From: Lethocerus indicus
Lineage: Eukaryota; Arthropoda; Insecta; Hemiptera; Belostomatidae
Assembly: GCA_019843655.1 (NCBI GenBank)
Contig: JACDQD010000005.1
Coordinates: forward strand, 31,568,954-31,632,953
Direction: 5' to 3'
Length of the DNA: 64,000 bases
This document shows, one piece after another, positions 20,613 to 33,138 of the stretch (position 1 is the stretch's first letter; every line of letters begins with the position of its first letter). The position numbers and the translations under genes are program-made. The notes under the pieces were generated by a model. The model ran no database searches, was not told the DNA's origin, and saw only the letters and a list, made by a program, of their open reading frames with translations.

Positions 20613-23600
20613 TCGTACACAACTTGCTGAACTACAAATGTCTTGTACGTATCTCATACGTTCCCGCTGTATAATGAACTGATACGAGGTTCAAGACCCA
20701 ATCCATTTGCCCTAATTTGGATAGTTTCTGCTTCGGAATCGATACAGTCATAATTATGATCGAACTAAACTTTTTTTACCGGGAATGGGTCAGCTATAAT
20801 GATTTAAAGTAACTTTTCTGTTATTGTTACTGCCGGTCTGGTTATGGATGCTCTAATCAGAACAAATCCGAAATCCTGTTTACATATCATACAATAAGAG
20901 GGTTAAGCTGTTGGGATTCAATTCCAAATCGCGGGTTCGACTTGAAGTATTAATTGAGTTGGATCTCAAAACGAGTGGAGGACAATTTCATCCGTGGGAG
21001 AAGAAAGTGCGAAACTCTTGGCTGGCCAACAGATATCCTCGGTGATACAATACTCTGAGGAGTCGGAAATCGCGCTAAGGCGGGTTCTGTCTTCGTGATG
21101 ACTGGATTGGGGTGGGGAGGGGGTATGTTGTATTATTACTGGAAGTAGTGGCGACGGGCTGTCGGGACGTTTTGTGTTCGCCCCCCCGGGGGGGTAGGGG
21201 GTAGGGGTAGGAGAAGGGACCGAGTGGCAATCTGCGGTTGTCGTCGAGTACGGGAGGTGTGCGGTGAATGAAGAGGAATAGGGAGAGAGAATGCGAGAGA
21301 GATTGAGAGAGTGATGAGGAGGGAGGGAGAGAGAGAGAGAGAGAGAGACAAGGGAGGGAGGGATGGCGGCGTATGTGCGGCCCCTGGCCCTGACACGTAC
21401 TCATTGGCACGCGGTTGCCCTCTCCAGGGAAGAAGCAGTCCTTCATTACAGCGCCGCAACCGCCCCATTCTTTCCTGAGTATCGCGCTTTCGCTAACTTC
21501 CCACCTTTTATTTTCTCCTCTTCTATTTTTTTTTGTTGTTGTCGGTTTTCCTACCGCGAAGAGCGAAAAACAGGACCCCGTAGGAAAAGCGGACACTGTA
21601 CCCGTCGGGAAATGCGACGGCTTGCCGCTCCGGTCCCAGAGGGCGCCTCCCGGAAAACCCTGGCTTCACCCCCTCAAACCCTCAAACTCTAATCTATAAG
21701 GGAGTAGTTTCGATGAAAACTACCATAGTCGATAGTGAGATTTCCAGTATATCATATAGATAATTACATGTGGATTAATACGCGACCTTAGGCGGCGGCT
21801 GAGTTCGCGATAACACTTGACCTTTTTTTCCGCCATTAAAATTCTCCACGTGAAATACAACTTCGGCCACTCCAGGGAATTAGGCCTGGGTTCGGATGGT
21901 GTCCGTGATTCGAAGAAATCCTTTGTCGACGTTCAGCACGACTCACATTTGACCTTATCTTGGAAGTACCCTTGGAACACTCGAAGGACGAGCAGGGGAA
22001 TTCCCATATATTGGATGGAGCAAGTACGAGTTTAAAAATCCGGTGTTTCAAGATGAATCTAATAGGATTTTCGGGTACAAGGAGGACTTATTCCATTTCT
22101 TTCGAATTATGAACTGAGCTACTATAGTCGGAGTGACTGTAAAATGTGGTTATTATTTGAAGACAGGACGCCGTATTGAAAATTAATTCATACGGTCGCG
22201 AACTTGTTCTAAATGTATCGAAGAAAACCACCCTTCGCGGAGGGATTAATCGTTTTTCCGTCGGTCGGGGAAACGTCGACAATCGCAGTAGTAGATTTTA
22301 CTGGGAACGTTTTGAATGTATTTTTCATACTCATATTATCGTAGCACGTGTTCGTCGGGTCTCCTGTTAATTTATTTATTTACACCATTCTCTGTTTTTA
22401 AATTACTGACTACAACAGCATCTCATCCCTCTCCCAAAGAGCCGACCGCGGAGTGTCGATTTCTCTACATTTGACGGTTTATAGGGTCGGTAAGTAGACG
22501 ACCCTTCATGGGTCATGTGACACTGAAGGGAGCAGCGGTCCGGCGGTCATAGGGCAGCCCTAATCCGATACAATTATTTATTATCGAGTTACATTAGGAG
22601 CTAGGAGGAGGAGGAGGAGGAGGAGGACCCGCACGGGGGCTTAACTCGATTGATGGGTCTCCGGCATCCGGGGCAGCATCCTGATTGCCCCTCTGATTAG
22701 ACGCTATGGTCTTGTTTTTTTTTTTTTATGGCACGCCCACCTCCTGCTCCTCCACACCCCCCACCCCCCAATTCATCGGGAACAGAATTTATGGGGGCAC
22801 TACTATTGCCCCCATAAGACGGCACTAAGAAATGCCGCATGATATATCGGGGTTATATTGTCAAAGGGATAGTATCCCCGATGCTGGTTTCGGTTTTTCA
22901 ACAGTGGCACGTTTTAACTGCCTTCAAAGGGTCCATTCGGCATTGTCAATGGCATTGTCATTCCAGTTGACGCATATATCGGTATTCGTTAGTACAGTAT
23001 TTACACGGACGAGTGTGCTTAATGCATTTGGCTCCGATCGGTCATTCTCATGTATTTTGGCCTCGTCGTCTAGCCGGGAGGCGGCACAGCGTATGTTTTC
23101 GATTATAAGACGGGATGAACGGGAGAGGAGATTGCAGGTGGGAATGAGGAAGAAAGAGGGTGCGGGGGGGAAGGGGAAGGGGAAGGAGCGTGAGAATTAA
23201 ACGAGGATTGATACTCGTTGCGGTTGGGGAAAGTGGAGGACAGTGTCGGCCCCAGTAATGGCTTTCTAATGGATGATTGTTCGACAATACAGTCGTAAAA
23301 GTGTTTGCATAAAAAATATTTGTTATCTTTCAAATTTTAAAAATGTCTTTCTAACTACTGAAAGGCTGGCTTCAGGCTCAAAGGAAAGCTTGTCGATAAA
23401 ATCAATATAATATTTGTCAGACGGCGTCTTAGATGCATTTCCAAACGGCTCAACTGATTTCCGGACAAACAGGTCAAGAAGCACCTTTCCATGTCACAGG
23501 TCATGTCAAAGGTCGGCAGCCACCTCTGTTTGTCACGGTACTAAAAAGGCAGCCGGCAGATATCATACTTCAATGTTTCCCATTCTCAGATATTTTTAGC

Positions 23601-25059
23601 GTGAGCTAATTGCTTTGTAATAAAAACAATACCTGTCTAATAATATTTATATCATTAGTTAACAACTGACAGTTTGGCGTCACATTAATTAAAAAGAACT
23701 GTATATTTTGGACTATTTTATCATTCCATTCAAGATTACAAACTATGTGTGCCTTAAGATAAAACCGGTACTTATATCTTACATTTTTGTTTATGCAGAG
23801 AAAGGTACAACAATGAATGTAGTGTACCCTCAAGTACTGTATTAAATATAACTTTAATTACAATTCTGCTTTCTCATTGATGTGAACACCCCCCCCCCTG
23901 GGGCAAGGCTGGCTACTTCAGCTAGTTAATAAGAATTATGTCGAAATTAATATATAAAAAACTAACGAAAAAATTGTCTTTTGTTCCAGGTGAGTTTCGA
24001 AACGATCCGACTACGGAAGCCCGGACGTGAGTTATAAATTTGTACTCGTATTTCGGTTTCCACAATCCACACGCTTTCGGAACTGGACAATCGAAAAGTT
24101 AGCTGGTTATTTTCTTCCAGACGTTTGTCCTCCCTCCTTGGCCTATTCGGGATTCTATCCCGGGGGCCGTTACAACAAACAAACGATCCGCCTAATCCCG
24201 GGGCCGGGCTAAGGGGGTTTGGGAGGGGCCGAGGAGGGGCAGGGGCCGGCTTATCCAGAAAGTAATTTCAGAGTCCCTTTTGAAAGAGGGACTCCTCTAT
24301 TTTATTTTTGCTGCCCCTCCCCACCCGCCCCCGCCCCGCTCATCGTCCGGCCGTATCTGCCCCCGCCCCGCACCCACCGCCCCTTTAGCCGATATTACTA
24401 ACCCCTCCCCCGCCCTTCCACCCCCAGGAAAACCTACCCTTATTTCCACGACCCTCCTCACACCAGACCTGAGCTCAGTCCCGGTTTCTCCCTCTCACAT
24501 TAGTCCCGGGGCCTCCTTATCTTAACACGGGGCGGTTTTTTTTCCCCCCCCCCCCCCTACCCCGCCGACGCTCTCTTCCGACCTCGGCCGAGTTTTACAT
24601 ATTTCACTTTTATTAGGGACTCTTCTCTTTAAAAAAATAAAATGATAACTCTTCAAAATTGCCGCCCCCCACCCCGCCAAGCCCAGAGTCCGCCGCGTTT
24701 CCACTTCTAATTTCTTCTTCTTCTACACCCCCCCTCCCCACTACCCCCTATCACTATCTCAGCGCTTTTGCTCCCCAGATAAAACCCCCGATGCCCCCGA
24801 ACCGTGTTTGATGTCGGGGCCTCCTCCCTCCACCCTCCCTCCACCCACCCTCTCTCTCTCTCTCTGCTGGGATTTCTGATATCTCCGTCTGTTCGCCGAG
24901 GTAGAGAAAACGGAAGGAAACATTAAAGGGTGAATTATACGATGCTCGGTCCATGCAAAAAAGAAGTCTTACGTGAGTTGTGTTCGAGGTTTGTGCGCTC
25001 CGCTCGGCCGGGGGAAGAGGAAATGAAACTGGATCTGGTTCGGTTTTTCCCGGCGCCTT

Positions 25060-25079
25060 ATATATATTATAATATATAT
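25060..25079. repeat. Perfect 20-bp AT palindrome
   Basis: ATATATATTATAATATATAT reads identically on both strands. AT-rich palindromes of this length occur by chance in AT DNA, but here it interrupts a GC-rich neighbourhood. Cruciform potential only; function unknown. Confidence 0.8.
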
Positions 25080-26314
25080 TAGATGAGGCGTTCGGTAATC
25101 TTACCGTTGTGGCCCAGAGCGGAAAATAGAGTAAATTTTGGTGGTTGTGCGAAAAAAACGTAATTCAAACTTGCAGTTTGAGGTACGACAACGCCTGGTA
25201 AGTCACTGCTGGATAGGTGATCTAATTAATGTAAACGATACTTAAATTTGATTATTTTAGAAACAGAAATTTTTTCCGCACTGGAAGGGTTTCTGCCCTT
25301 TCCTTCTGGGGCTTTTCAGAACTCCTGCTTGTTAAATAATCAGAGTCCGAACTGAGAATGAGAAGATTTTCGATCTGGACATGACTGGGGGAGGTTTCTA
25401 AAAGGCTAAACATTGACCTTTCTCAATCAAGTAATTCTTAATAGAGGGTTCGGTGGAGGGAGAAAATGTTTACTGATCAAATGTTTACTGAATAAACTAT
25501 TGAGGTATTAATTTGTACCGATATGTCAGTGTCGGATACTTTCAACGTAGCTGTCGCTCAAATAATTCTGAATAAAAGATCGCCTGTGATTTTGAAAAGG
25601 AAAAAAATAATAGTACACTTATTCGGAACGATGAAATCTGTATAATGTGAAGTAATAGGCACCCTTGTCATCGCGGGGTATAATGAAGTGCGTAAGGGAG
25701 CTCTCTGTTCGAGCCTCCCCGCATATGTAGGGGGGTGGTGGGGTGGGGTCCAGGGCTACCAGGGCAGAACAACAAGAAAAAGGGTTGGAGGGGGGTGGGG
25801 GGGAGGGAGGGTTGTTGTAAAGTGAGACGAGACTCTCCCATATTCAAACACTCTCACGATTCTTAAATTAAACGCGCGCCCGCATCCCCATCGTAGGAGG
25901 TTGGCGCCCAAGCACCCCCCCCCCCCCAACGTACCAACTGTTTAACATGCATCAATCCCATAAAACGATTGTTTATCATTCCACGACCCCCTTCCTACTG
26001 CGCCTTCATCGCTCAATCTGTTTAGATTCGAGCAACAGGATAATCTAATAAGTCGGGCCACCCTCAGTATCCTGTGAGGGGGGGGGCCGCCACAGCTACA
26101 TTTCGATAAATGGAATGGGCCCGTATATATCAACCATTAACGCATATCCCCATTTGCATTTGTCACAGCCTTTTAACCCCATTATATTAGTTTTGAAAAT
26201 TGTCCTGCGGCCTCTTCTCAATGTACTAATTCGGGCCGCAAGAGAAATCGTAATTGTCGCACAAAAAAATTCCCGGGGGGAAAAAGTACTGTACTTTTAA
26301 AAAATTCTATCAGT

Positions 26315-26337
26315 AATGAGGGTTCTTAACCCTCATT
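26315..26337. repeat. Perfect 10-bp stem, 3-nt loop hairpin
   Basis: AATGAGGGTT, CTT, AACCCTCATT forms a perfect hairpin. A second small palindrome (AAAGTACTGTACTTT, about 26283-26297) sits 18 bases upstream. In bacteria this would suggest a terminator, but in this eukaryotic context it is more likely a worn transposon end or chance. No U-tract follows. Confidence 0.6.
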
Positions 26338-29150
26338 TCGTGAGATGGTGCATAAATCTTAATCCTATAACGTTGTCAAGACAACCAATATCAATTTTTT
26401 TTTTCATTTCCATTATAGGTTTATAATTGCTGATTTTTCGTTCCCCCAATTTTTTTGGATTTAAAATAAAAATTCGCCCCATTAGTATCTTTTCTCTGGC
26501 GGCATTAGTAAACGTTTTGTTCTCAATAAGCCAGACGTTAAATTCTCGACTAATTCGATCATCTCGTCGCTCGTTCGTGTCGGTTCCTTCAGCGAAATTC
26601 CGGGAGTCGTCCCGGACCCGCAGGTGTCCCATTTTGAACGCGTCTTATTGGCGCCCCCCCCCTTCCCCCCGGTGAATTGCCGGTTGTGAATGATTGATAC
26701 GCGTGGACGGGTTGGACGGAGGCGCCATTCGTGAAACGCCCTACTGCAGGAATCGTTGGGCGTCACTCAAAGACTTGGAGATTAATGGGGTTTCCTGGGG
26801 GTGGGGCCGCCCGATCGGAACCAATTACCCCCGCACCCCCGCATACACCCGCCCGCCCCCCCCCTACGGAGGGCGACTCCGCCGGAAACAAATAGCCGGA
26901 CACGGTCACCGCCACTCAATGGCTTCATCCGTCTCAGTGGCGGCCACTAATGAGCGGCCATGAGCCCCACGCAATGATCCCTTTTCTCGGGTCTTTTATC
27001 CGCCCGACACATACTGATCTGGGCCCACAGTCTTAAAGGTCCCTTTCCTTCTGAATTCGGCCTGTCGTTTTCTTCTTCTCCTGACTCGGAGGATCTTTTG
27101 TAGTCGCTAAACGAACACCTTTCTTCCGCACACCTCTCGCCTACTCGCATTCAGAAATCTGACCTGCTGTCACAGCCGTTTCATCGGCTCCTTTCACGTT
27201 ATCTATTCGATTTAAAATGTGTTTTATAGTATATATTATTTGTCGTTGTCTGTATTCAAACTAAGATTTTATTTTAAATACTTTTTTAAAAATTTGAATC
27301 ATTTTTTTTCTTACCTAATAGGCGGCAAAAACATTTTTTCGGTAACTGAATATAATTTTATAAACGATTATAAAATAGGCCCCGTCATGAAATCGTCGCC
27401 AAACTGATGAATTAAAATTTGTCCACCCTCCCGTGCGTTTCGCGGAGTCACGTTCTGCTTTAGTGTTGAAATTGAAATTGATCGGTGTTCCAAATTGGTT
27501 CTAAAATGAAAATGTAGGTAGTACTCAGTCCTCCGCCGTCCCTCTCTCTCTCTCTCTCTTCCTGTACTGTATCTCTCCTTCTCCCTTTCTCTCTGGTGTT
27601 TGCCGTTCAGATATCACCGTCCGGGACTATGAAGAGGGGTTGTGGGGGATGGGGTTGGGGACGGGGAGAGACGATTTCCGGTGGCTCCGGGTAATTGGTT
27701 TCCGATTGTGCCCTCTCCACCGCCACCCGTCAGCAGCGGCCCGGAGAAAGGCCCTTTGAAAGGCCATTAATCTCTGTGTCTTCGATCGGCACAATCTCCG
27801 TTGAATGGTGGAGGGGGGCCCGCGGGGGCGGGGGGGGGTGGTTCACGAAATGACGGCGAGGCGTTCAGTATCAATCATGTCTCGACCTCCACTTCACCAG
27901 TTACAATATACAATCAATTGGGCCCTACCTAGCGCCACCGCCGCCCTAATCCAGGGCTCTCCGGTGTGCCCTTTGGGTGCACTTTGAGATCAAAATAGCC
28001 TTACCCAATGGTTAAGGGTGCGGGGCTCGGGCAGAGAGCTAACATGTTCCTATTTGTAACTTCGGATCTGCCGAATCATATTGCCCTTTCCAGGCGATGT
28101 AGACTGCATTCTTGTTTCGCTGTCGGCCGTAAACACGATATAAATAGCCGTTATAAAAAATGTGGAGACAGATAATGTAGCTTGGATAAAACAGATAAAA
28201 CTGTAAGATGAAATATTGTACTGAAGATTGAGTAACGGAAGACCGGTCTTGGTTGGGGGGGGCGGTAAATTATTTTTATTTACTAAGTGGTTGACAATAG
28301 GCGCGGTCCATTGCTTCAAGTGCTCGCGTTCCTCCTTTATTCGGATTATCGAACAATGTGGGTGCCCCTGGGGGCCGGGATGTCGAGTCCTTATTTTCAG
28401 ATTTTAGTTACCCGAACCGGAATCTCTCGAACTGTATCGTGAATTTAATTTTAAAACCGAGTATTTTCAGTGCAACTTTTCTACCCGAGAAATTTATTGG
28501 TGCGTCGAACTAGCGCAGTCCGGAGCTGAGGGAGAGGCGCGGGATCGATGCCCGGCGGATGATTCATAACATTTGAACGCGCCGAAAAGAAAGACCGAAA
28601 GGGGATCGGCTTTCCACCTAGGGGAGGCAATCGGATTAGACAAAGGTTATCCGGGAAGGAAGCGGAAATGGAGCAGATAAGGAATTTGGCGCGCCGGCAA
28701 TTAGAGGGAAATCCGGGACTAAATTAGGGAAGAAAACCCTCTACCCTCATTCCGGAAGAAACCAAGCGTCGGTAATTATTTCGCGAACAATCCCTACTAC
28801 CAACTGTTGTATCCGATTAACAAGAAATGTATGCAAAGACCGAGAATACATAAATGACATTACTCGAACCCTTATCGAAGCGTCAACGCCGTCCCGCGCT
28901 AGCTAGAATTTAGATATACTTTAGACAATTCTTAAGAAATTAAGCCTGTAAGTAGAAACCCCCTTGTCAGAGCTCACCGCAATACTCTTACCGGTTAATC
29001 CCACCCAAGAGTGGATTAGTCTTGGAAGTAGAAAAAAGTGCGGCCGTCCTTGGAGTGGGCACTTTATATCTCTTAAAAATGCGGAGGTCGAGAGGAAATC
29101 TGTCCCCAATTGGGAGGGCCGCCACTCATAAGGATATGAATCATTGTCCC

Positions 29151-29166
29151 CTCTCCCCGGGGAGAG
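29151..29166. repeat. 16-bp GC palindrome
   Basis: CTCTCCCCGGGGAGAG is a perfect palindrome within a GC-rich context. It could be a dimeric binding site; nothing else supports a role. Confidence 0.6.
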
Positions 29167-32100
29167 ACAGAAAATCGTAATAGCCTCATGGGCCCGACCG
29201 ACAATAGGCTCATTCACCGCCGCCCCAACCTATATTGTCCTCCCGGTTCAAGGGAGGATTTCACATGGTTTCCTTCTTACTTGGACTATTAGACAGAGGG
29301 TTTTTTTTTCCTCCCTCTCCCACTCTCTGTCTCCTTATTTTATTTCATTAGCGGCCCTACTAGTGAATTGAGCCCGTGAGATTGACTGAGAGAGAGAGAG
29401 AGAGAGCCCGCATCGCGATTGATCGATTGAAGTTGATTTTTTGGGGAGCCGGAATTGTGTCGGAAAACTGTGCCGGTCAATTGGGCTGAATAAAAAAAGA
29501 GAAACTGTTACCGGTAACGCCCATATACGTCAGTTATAATTGATTTCAATTTTTATCCAAACCCAGTACAACTCACTGAATCCTTTTGCCCGGAAGTTGA
29601 GAACCCTGAGTATCACTGGGTGGCACTTAAGTGTCAATTTGGTGTTGCCCGATGTTTCTTCAACTGGGGCGGGTCCTTTCCTTACTTTGAAGTATTCTTC
29701 CCGATATAATGTTTAACATTTTTAATGTTTTAAACAACGCCGTTATACTACTTTTCGTGTTTTAAGAAATCCGGTGGGAGCGGTTTGTGTCCTCTGGACG
29801 CCGTTTACCGGAGAGAAATTATGTCGGTCATTAATGTTGCATGAAGGGGCCGCCGAGGTTGGGGAGTGAGCAGGGAGCTGGGATCGGCTCCTGCTTGTGT
29901 ATCCCGGTAACGTCCGTTTCATGAATATTTACACCAGTCAATGAGTTCCTTTCAGTTACAAACTAGTTCTCTCTCTCTCGGTCTCCTCCTCCGCCTCCTC
30001 CAGCTCCTCATCCTCCTGCTCCGTCCTTCTCTCCTCCGCCGCTCGGGCAACTCTCTCGTTCTCGCCCAAATAACTCAATTTCAGAACGCGGAGACGTCGC
30101 GCCAGACGCACCGAATCTCGTCGGAACAATTTTCGACTCCGCCCCAAAAACGGTTTCGTTCCGGCGCAACGGCCGGATAATGTCCCAATGCGTTATTTAA
30201 AGTTGTATATCGTCCGATTTTACATTTGAACCAATTAAAATTCAGATCAGAAACAGTAAAAACGTGTACAATGGAAAATAGACGAGTACAAGGCATTAGG
30301 GATGAAATTGAAAATTTTAATCTTTCGCCTACTCCTGCGATTTTACATACATCCTAGCGGTCTACTTTCTGAACAAGGATCCACGTGTCCGGAGATACAG
30401 GATCGCTGGGATAAAATTCTTCTTGGAAAGGATACGCGGGTGAAGAAGATTCGGAGATTGGACGCTTCCGCGGCATAAACGGGAAATCAATCTCAAGATT
30501 CGGTCTTCCGGTCTGACGGCGGAGTTTCAGATTTGAATAAATTTCTTCGCGAGAACAATAATTTGTCGTCGCGGGAGTTCGGGGGAATATTAATCCGAGG
30601 GAACGACCGGGAGGGGGGAAGGGGAAGACGACGTTGACTGGTTGAGGGGGTTGGGGGAAGATATTTTGCAAGAAATTTAATACGACTGTTGTAGAGCTGC
30701 GAAGGTAGACGGGGAAAGGGATTCGCGGGGGTTGCTGTGGCGAGGGTAGGTCGCCATGACGACGTCACAGACACGTTTTGTCGCCGTCGCCATGGGGATG
30801 CCGCCCTTCCGCCCACCAGTTTCTTAAACCATCCCCCGCCCCCGCCCCTCATACAACTCTCGAAGGGCGTCGCGATTTTACCCCGTTAAGACACAGTCGA
30901 CGGAGGAATGGACTCATTAATAACATCTCGGCGAAATTAACAACCCCCCCCCCGGCCACCCTACCACAGCCTTACCCTTTACTTCGACCCTCCGCGCTAA
31001 GCTCCTTTCGTCACCGCCGCGTCTCCAGAAGTTGTTGATGGGGCGCTGGCGAGGGGGGTGGGGCGGTGAGGGAGGGGTCGACGCCATTGCCTCCCCCTCA
31101 TCCCAGCCCCCCACTCGGGAATTCGGCGTCTCGTTCCGCAGACAATCCTGAGGAGCGATATTGGATGGCCACATTGTAAGCCGAGCATTGTGTCCCGGGC
31201 TCAGTAACAGGCGCCAACCGAGATGACAAGATTGGCGTTCCACGGGGGGCGGCTCGGTTATGGGGCGGGGGGAGAGTCTTACCTCTGATAATTGAAGTTT
31301 TTTTTTTTTTGTTCATCCTCCTCTTGTAAAACTTGTACTCTGAATACTGCACTCTTAAAACTAATTTACGTTCATTCTTTCAGTTGGTTCCTTACCGCGA
31401 ATCGTCTAATTTTCTCCGATTTCGTCTCCCTTTCCCCCTCACTCATAATCTTCTGAGAAATTAATGGTTATTCGAAATGATCGAGTGGAAAGTGATTCGA
31501 GCAATTGTATGTACCGGAGAAGAAAGCGTCGTCAGGTTACTGTACGTTAATTAGACGGGGGCGGGGACAGAAATGTCCTCGTAGATTTGTATTTGGGTCA
31601 ATCATTAATCGAGAGAGGTGGACGGAGGGAGAGAAAGAGGGAGGGATGGAGGGAGAAAGAGGGAGATCGGAATCTCGGTGTGAGAAAACGTGGGAGAGAT
31701 TGCACAATGGCCGGGCAAAGCTCCAGATGAAGATAAACCCCCGGCCTTCATGATAGCCATCGCTCTTTCTACATATGCCCCGACCGCTGACAACCTCAAT
31801 CTGTGTGTACCCACGGTCGGTTCGGGGGGGGTGAAAAAACGCGCTCGCTGCGCTATATCCCGCCGCAGTGGACGATCCAGATTTATTATCCGATTAAAAT
31901 TCCGTAGACAATTCAAAGACGCCCGAAGCACAAACTGAATGAATGGCGTTCAATTTCTCAACGGCCGACTCATCGCACAGGGTGAAATGACGAACGCGGC
32001 CCGCCTTTTGTATTTCACGAACCCAGCGGACAAAAACACTGTTCTCGCCGGTAACATCACTCACAACCGGTTTCGGTATTCCGGTCAGTGACTATAGACA

Positions 32101-32191
32101 GGTGTGAGTTAGAAACAGTTTCCAGTATACAAAACATTTAACATAAACTATTCTACACATTATACGGGATACGTTTAAACAGAATAATATA

Positions 32192-32330
32192 GGGTGTCCC
32201 AAAATTAACGCGAGATTTGAATTTCCACAAATTCTGCAGTAAAGTTGGCAACCGTATTAAAAAAAAAACCATTCGACAGCCCATAGTTTAGGGTCAGTAC
32301 AAATGGAGCGTTATACGATACAATTTTAAA
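32192..32330 (+). mobile_element. Lone 5' end of a GGGTGTCCC-type DNA transposon
   Basis: After a TA dinucleotide the sequence reads GGGTGTCCCAAAATTAACGC. This terminus recalls mariner/Tc1-like elements that begin GGGTGTCCCA and occur in many insects. About 110 bases later ATGGAGCGTTATACGATACA could be the start codon region of a transposase (MERYTIQ). The frame does not continue as a recognisable transposase after about ten codons, and I find no complementary GGGACACCC end downstream. I read it as a truncated or heavily deleted insertion. The family name is from recollection of terminal sequences, not alignment. Confidence 0.55.
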
Positions 32331-33112
32331 CTGTTTTCGAAAATTCGAAATCTACTCCAGGTTGTTGTGGGGGAGCCCGGCGATAGAAATTCCCCGAACG
32401 TCAAATACAAGAAGGCCGGTCTTGAATGTCAATTTCGAGACGAATACATTCTGGAATCGTAGTCATAAATAAAACAGTAGCCCCCCTCCCAACCGGGGGG
32501 GGGGAGGGGGGTGGCTCTGGATGGTCCGTGACTACGCATAATGGTGTCAACCACGATGAGAGAGAGAGAGATCCTCCCCGCTTCTACCTGATCTCCAGGA
32601 CTGATAATAATTCTCAGGGCGTATGCACTACCCTGTTTTACATCTGGATTTTCACCGTTTCAACTGGGCCCCCCCCCTCTCCACATTTTCTCCATATTAT
32701 TATTTTTCTTTCGACGAAGTTCGATAACAGCGTTCCTCCAAACAGTTAGATCGGTGGTGTCAACTAATTTTTAAATCCATCTTTTGTTGAGTTCTCTGGC
32801 GTTCAGGAGATCCAATTCCGTAATATGTTATATAATTGAGATTGATGTAATTGAAAGAAAGTTTCCTTCCGTGTGAAATGGGTAGGATTTAAGGTTTGAA
32901 TCGGGTATTTTATCAGTTCTGGTAGACTATAAGAGAGCTCCATACATGACCCAAGAAGTAGAGGACAGTATTCGAGTGAATGACGCTATGTATTGAGTAA
33001 ATAAATAAAAAATCAATTATTTATTAATAGCGGAAATTGAGTGTTTTCCTGAACAGAGATAAGACTGTGATTTCTGTGACGTAGGGCTCAATCATCGATG
33101 TAATAATATCGG

Positions 33113-33138
33113 TCAGTGCTGACGGGACGCTTCGTCGG
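33113..33138 (-). repeat. Fold-back family tail motif, solo
   Basis: TCAGTGCTGACGGGACGCTT, then CGTCGG, differs at only two positions from the tail at 14302-14327. No core is detectable beside it, so it is a fragment or an independently conserved sub-motif. Confidence 0.45.

Larger units (their letters stand above)
20613..32191. other. Long non-coding stretch, no mobile element recognised
   Basis: Over 11 kb without a recognisable gene. It includes GA-rich DNA (21285-21360), a GGA repeat (22603-22627), a C13 run (25915-25927), short perfect palindromes (25060, 26315, 29151), a CT repeat (27541-27560), a GA repeat (29388-29407) and a G-rich patch (31255-31275). Frames such as 21075-21596, 30493-30852 and 30917-31243 are low-complexity or overlap on opposite strands. 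A 51-base segment near 25672 superficially recalls a tRNA but lacks room for all arms. AT-rich blocks such as 23230-23980 look like unique intergenic DNA. Confidence 0.5.

Noticed and set aside
21075..21596. 173-codon minus-strand frame
   Set aside because: Its central serine/leucine block is encoded by a GA-type microsatellite and an overlapping frame exists; no domain.
23404..23600. Open segment with normal amino-acid complexity, suspected exon
   Set aside because: No family resemblance I can recognise, no clear splice context, and no long frame on either strand.
25672..25722. tRNA-like segment (GCGGGGT start, GTTCGAG, CCCCGC end)
   Set aside because: Only about 51 bases separate the would-be acceptor strands, and no anticodon arm or T stem pairs properly.
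28005..28050. A-box-like CCAATGGTTAAGG, possible tRNA-derived SINE head
   Set aside because: No B-box (GGTTCGANTCC) follows at the right distance and no second copy is seen.
32062..32092. ACCGGTTTCGG with GTCAGTGA, possible fold-back core
   Set aside because: The middle of the core (TTCGCCATC) is missing; the similarity is too short to call.
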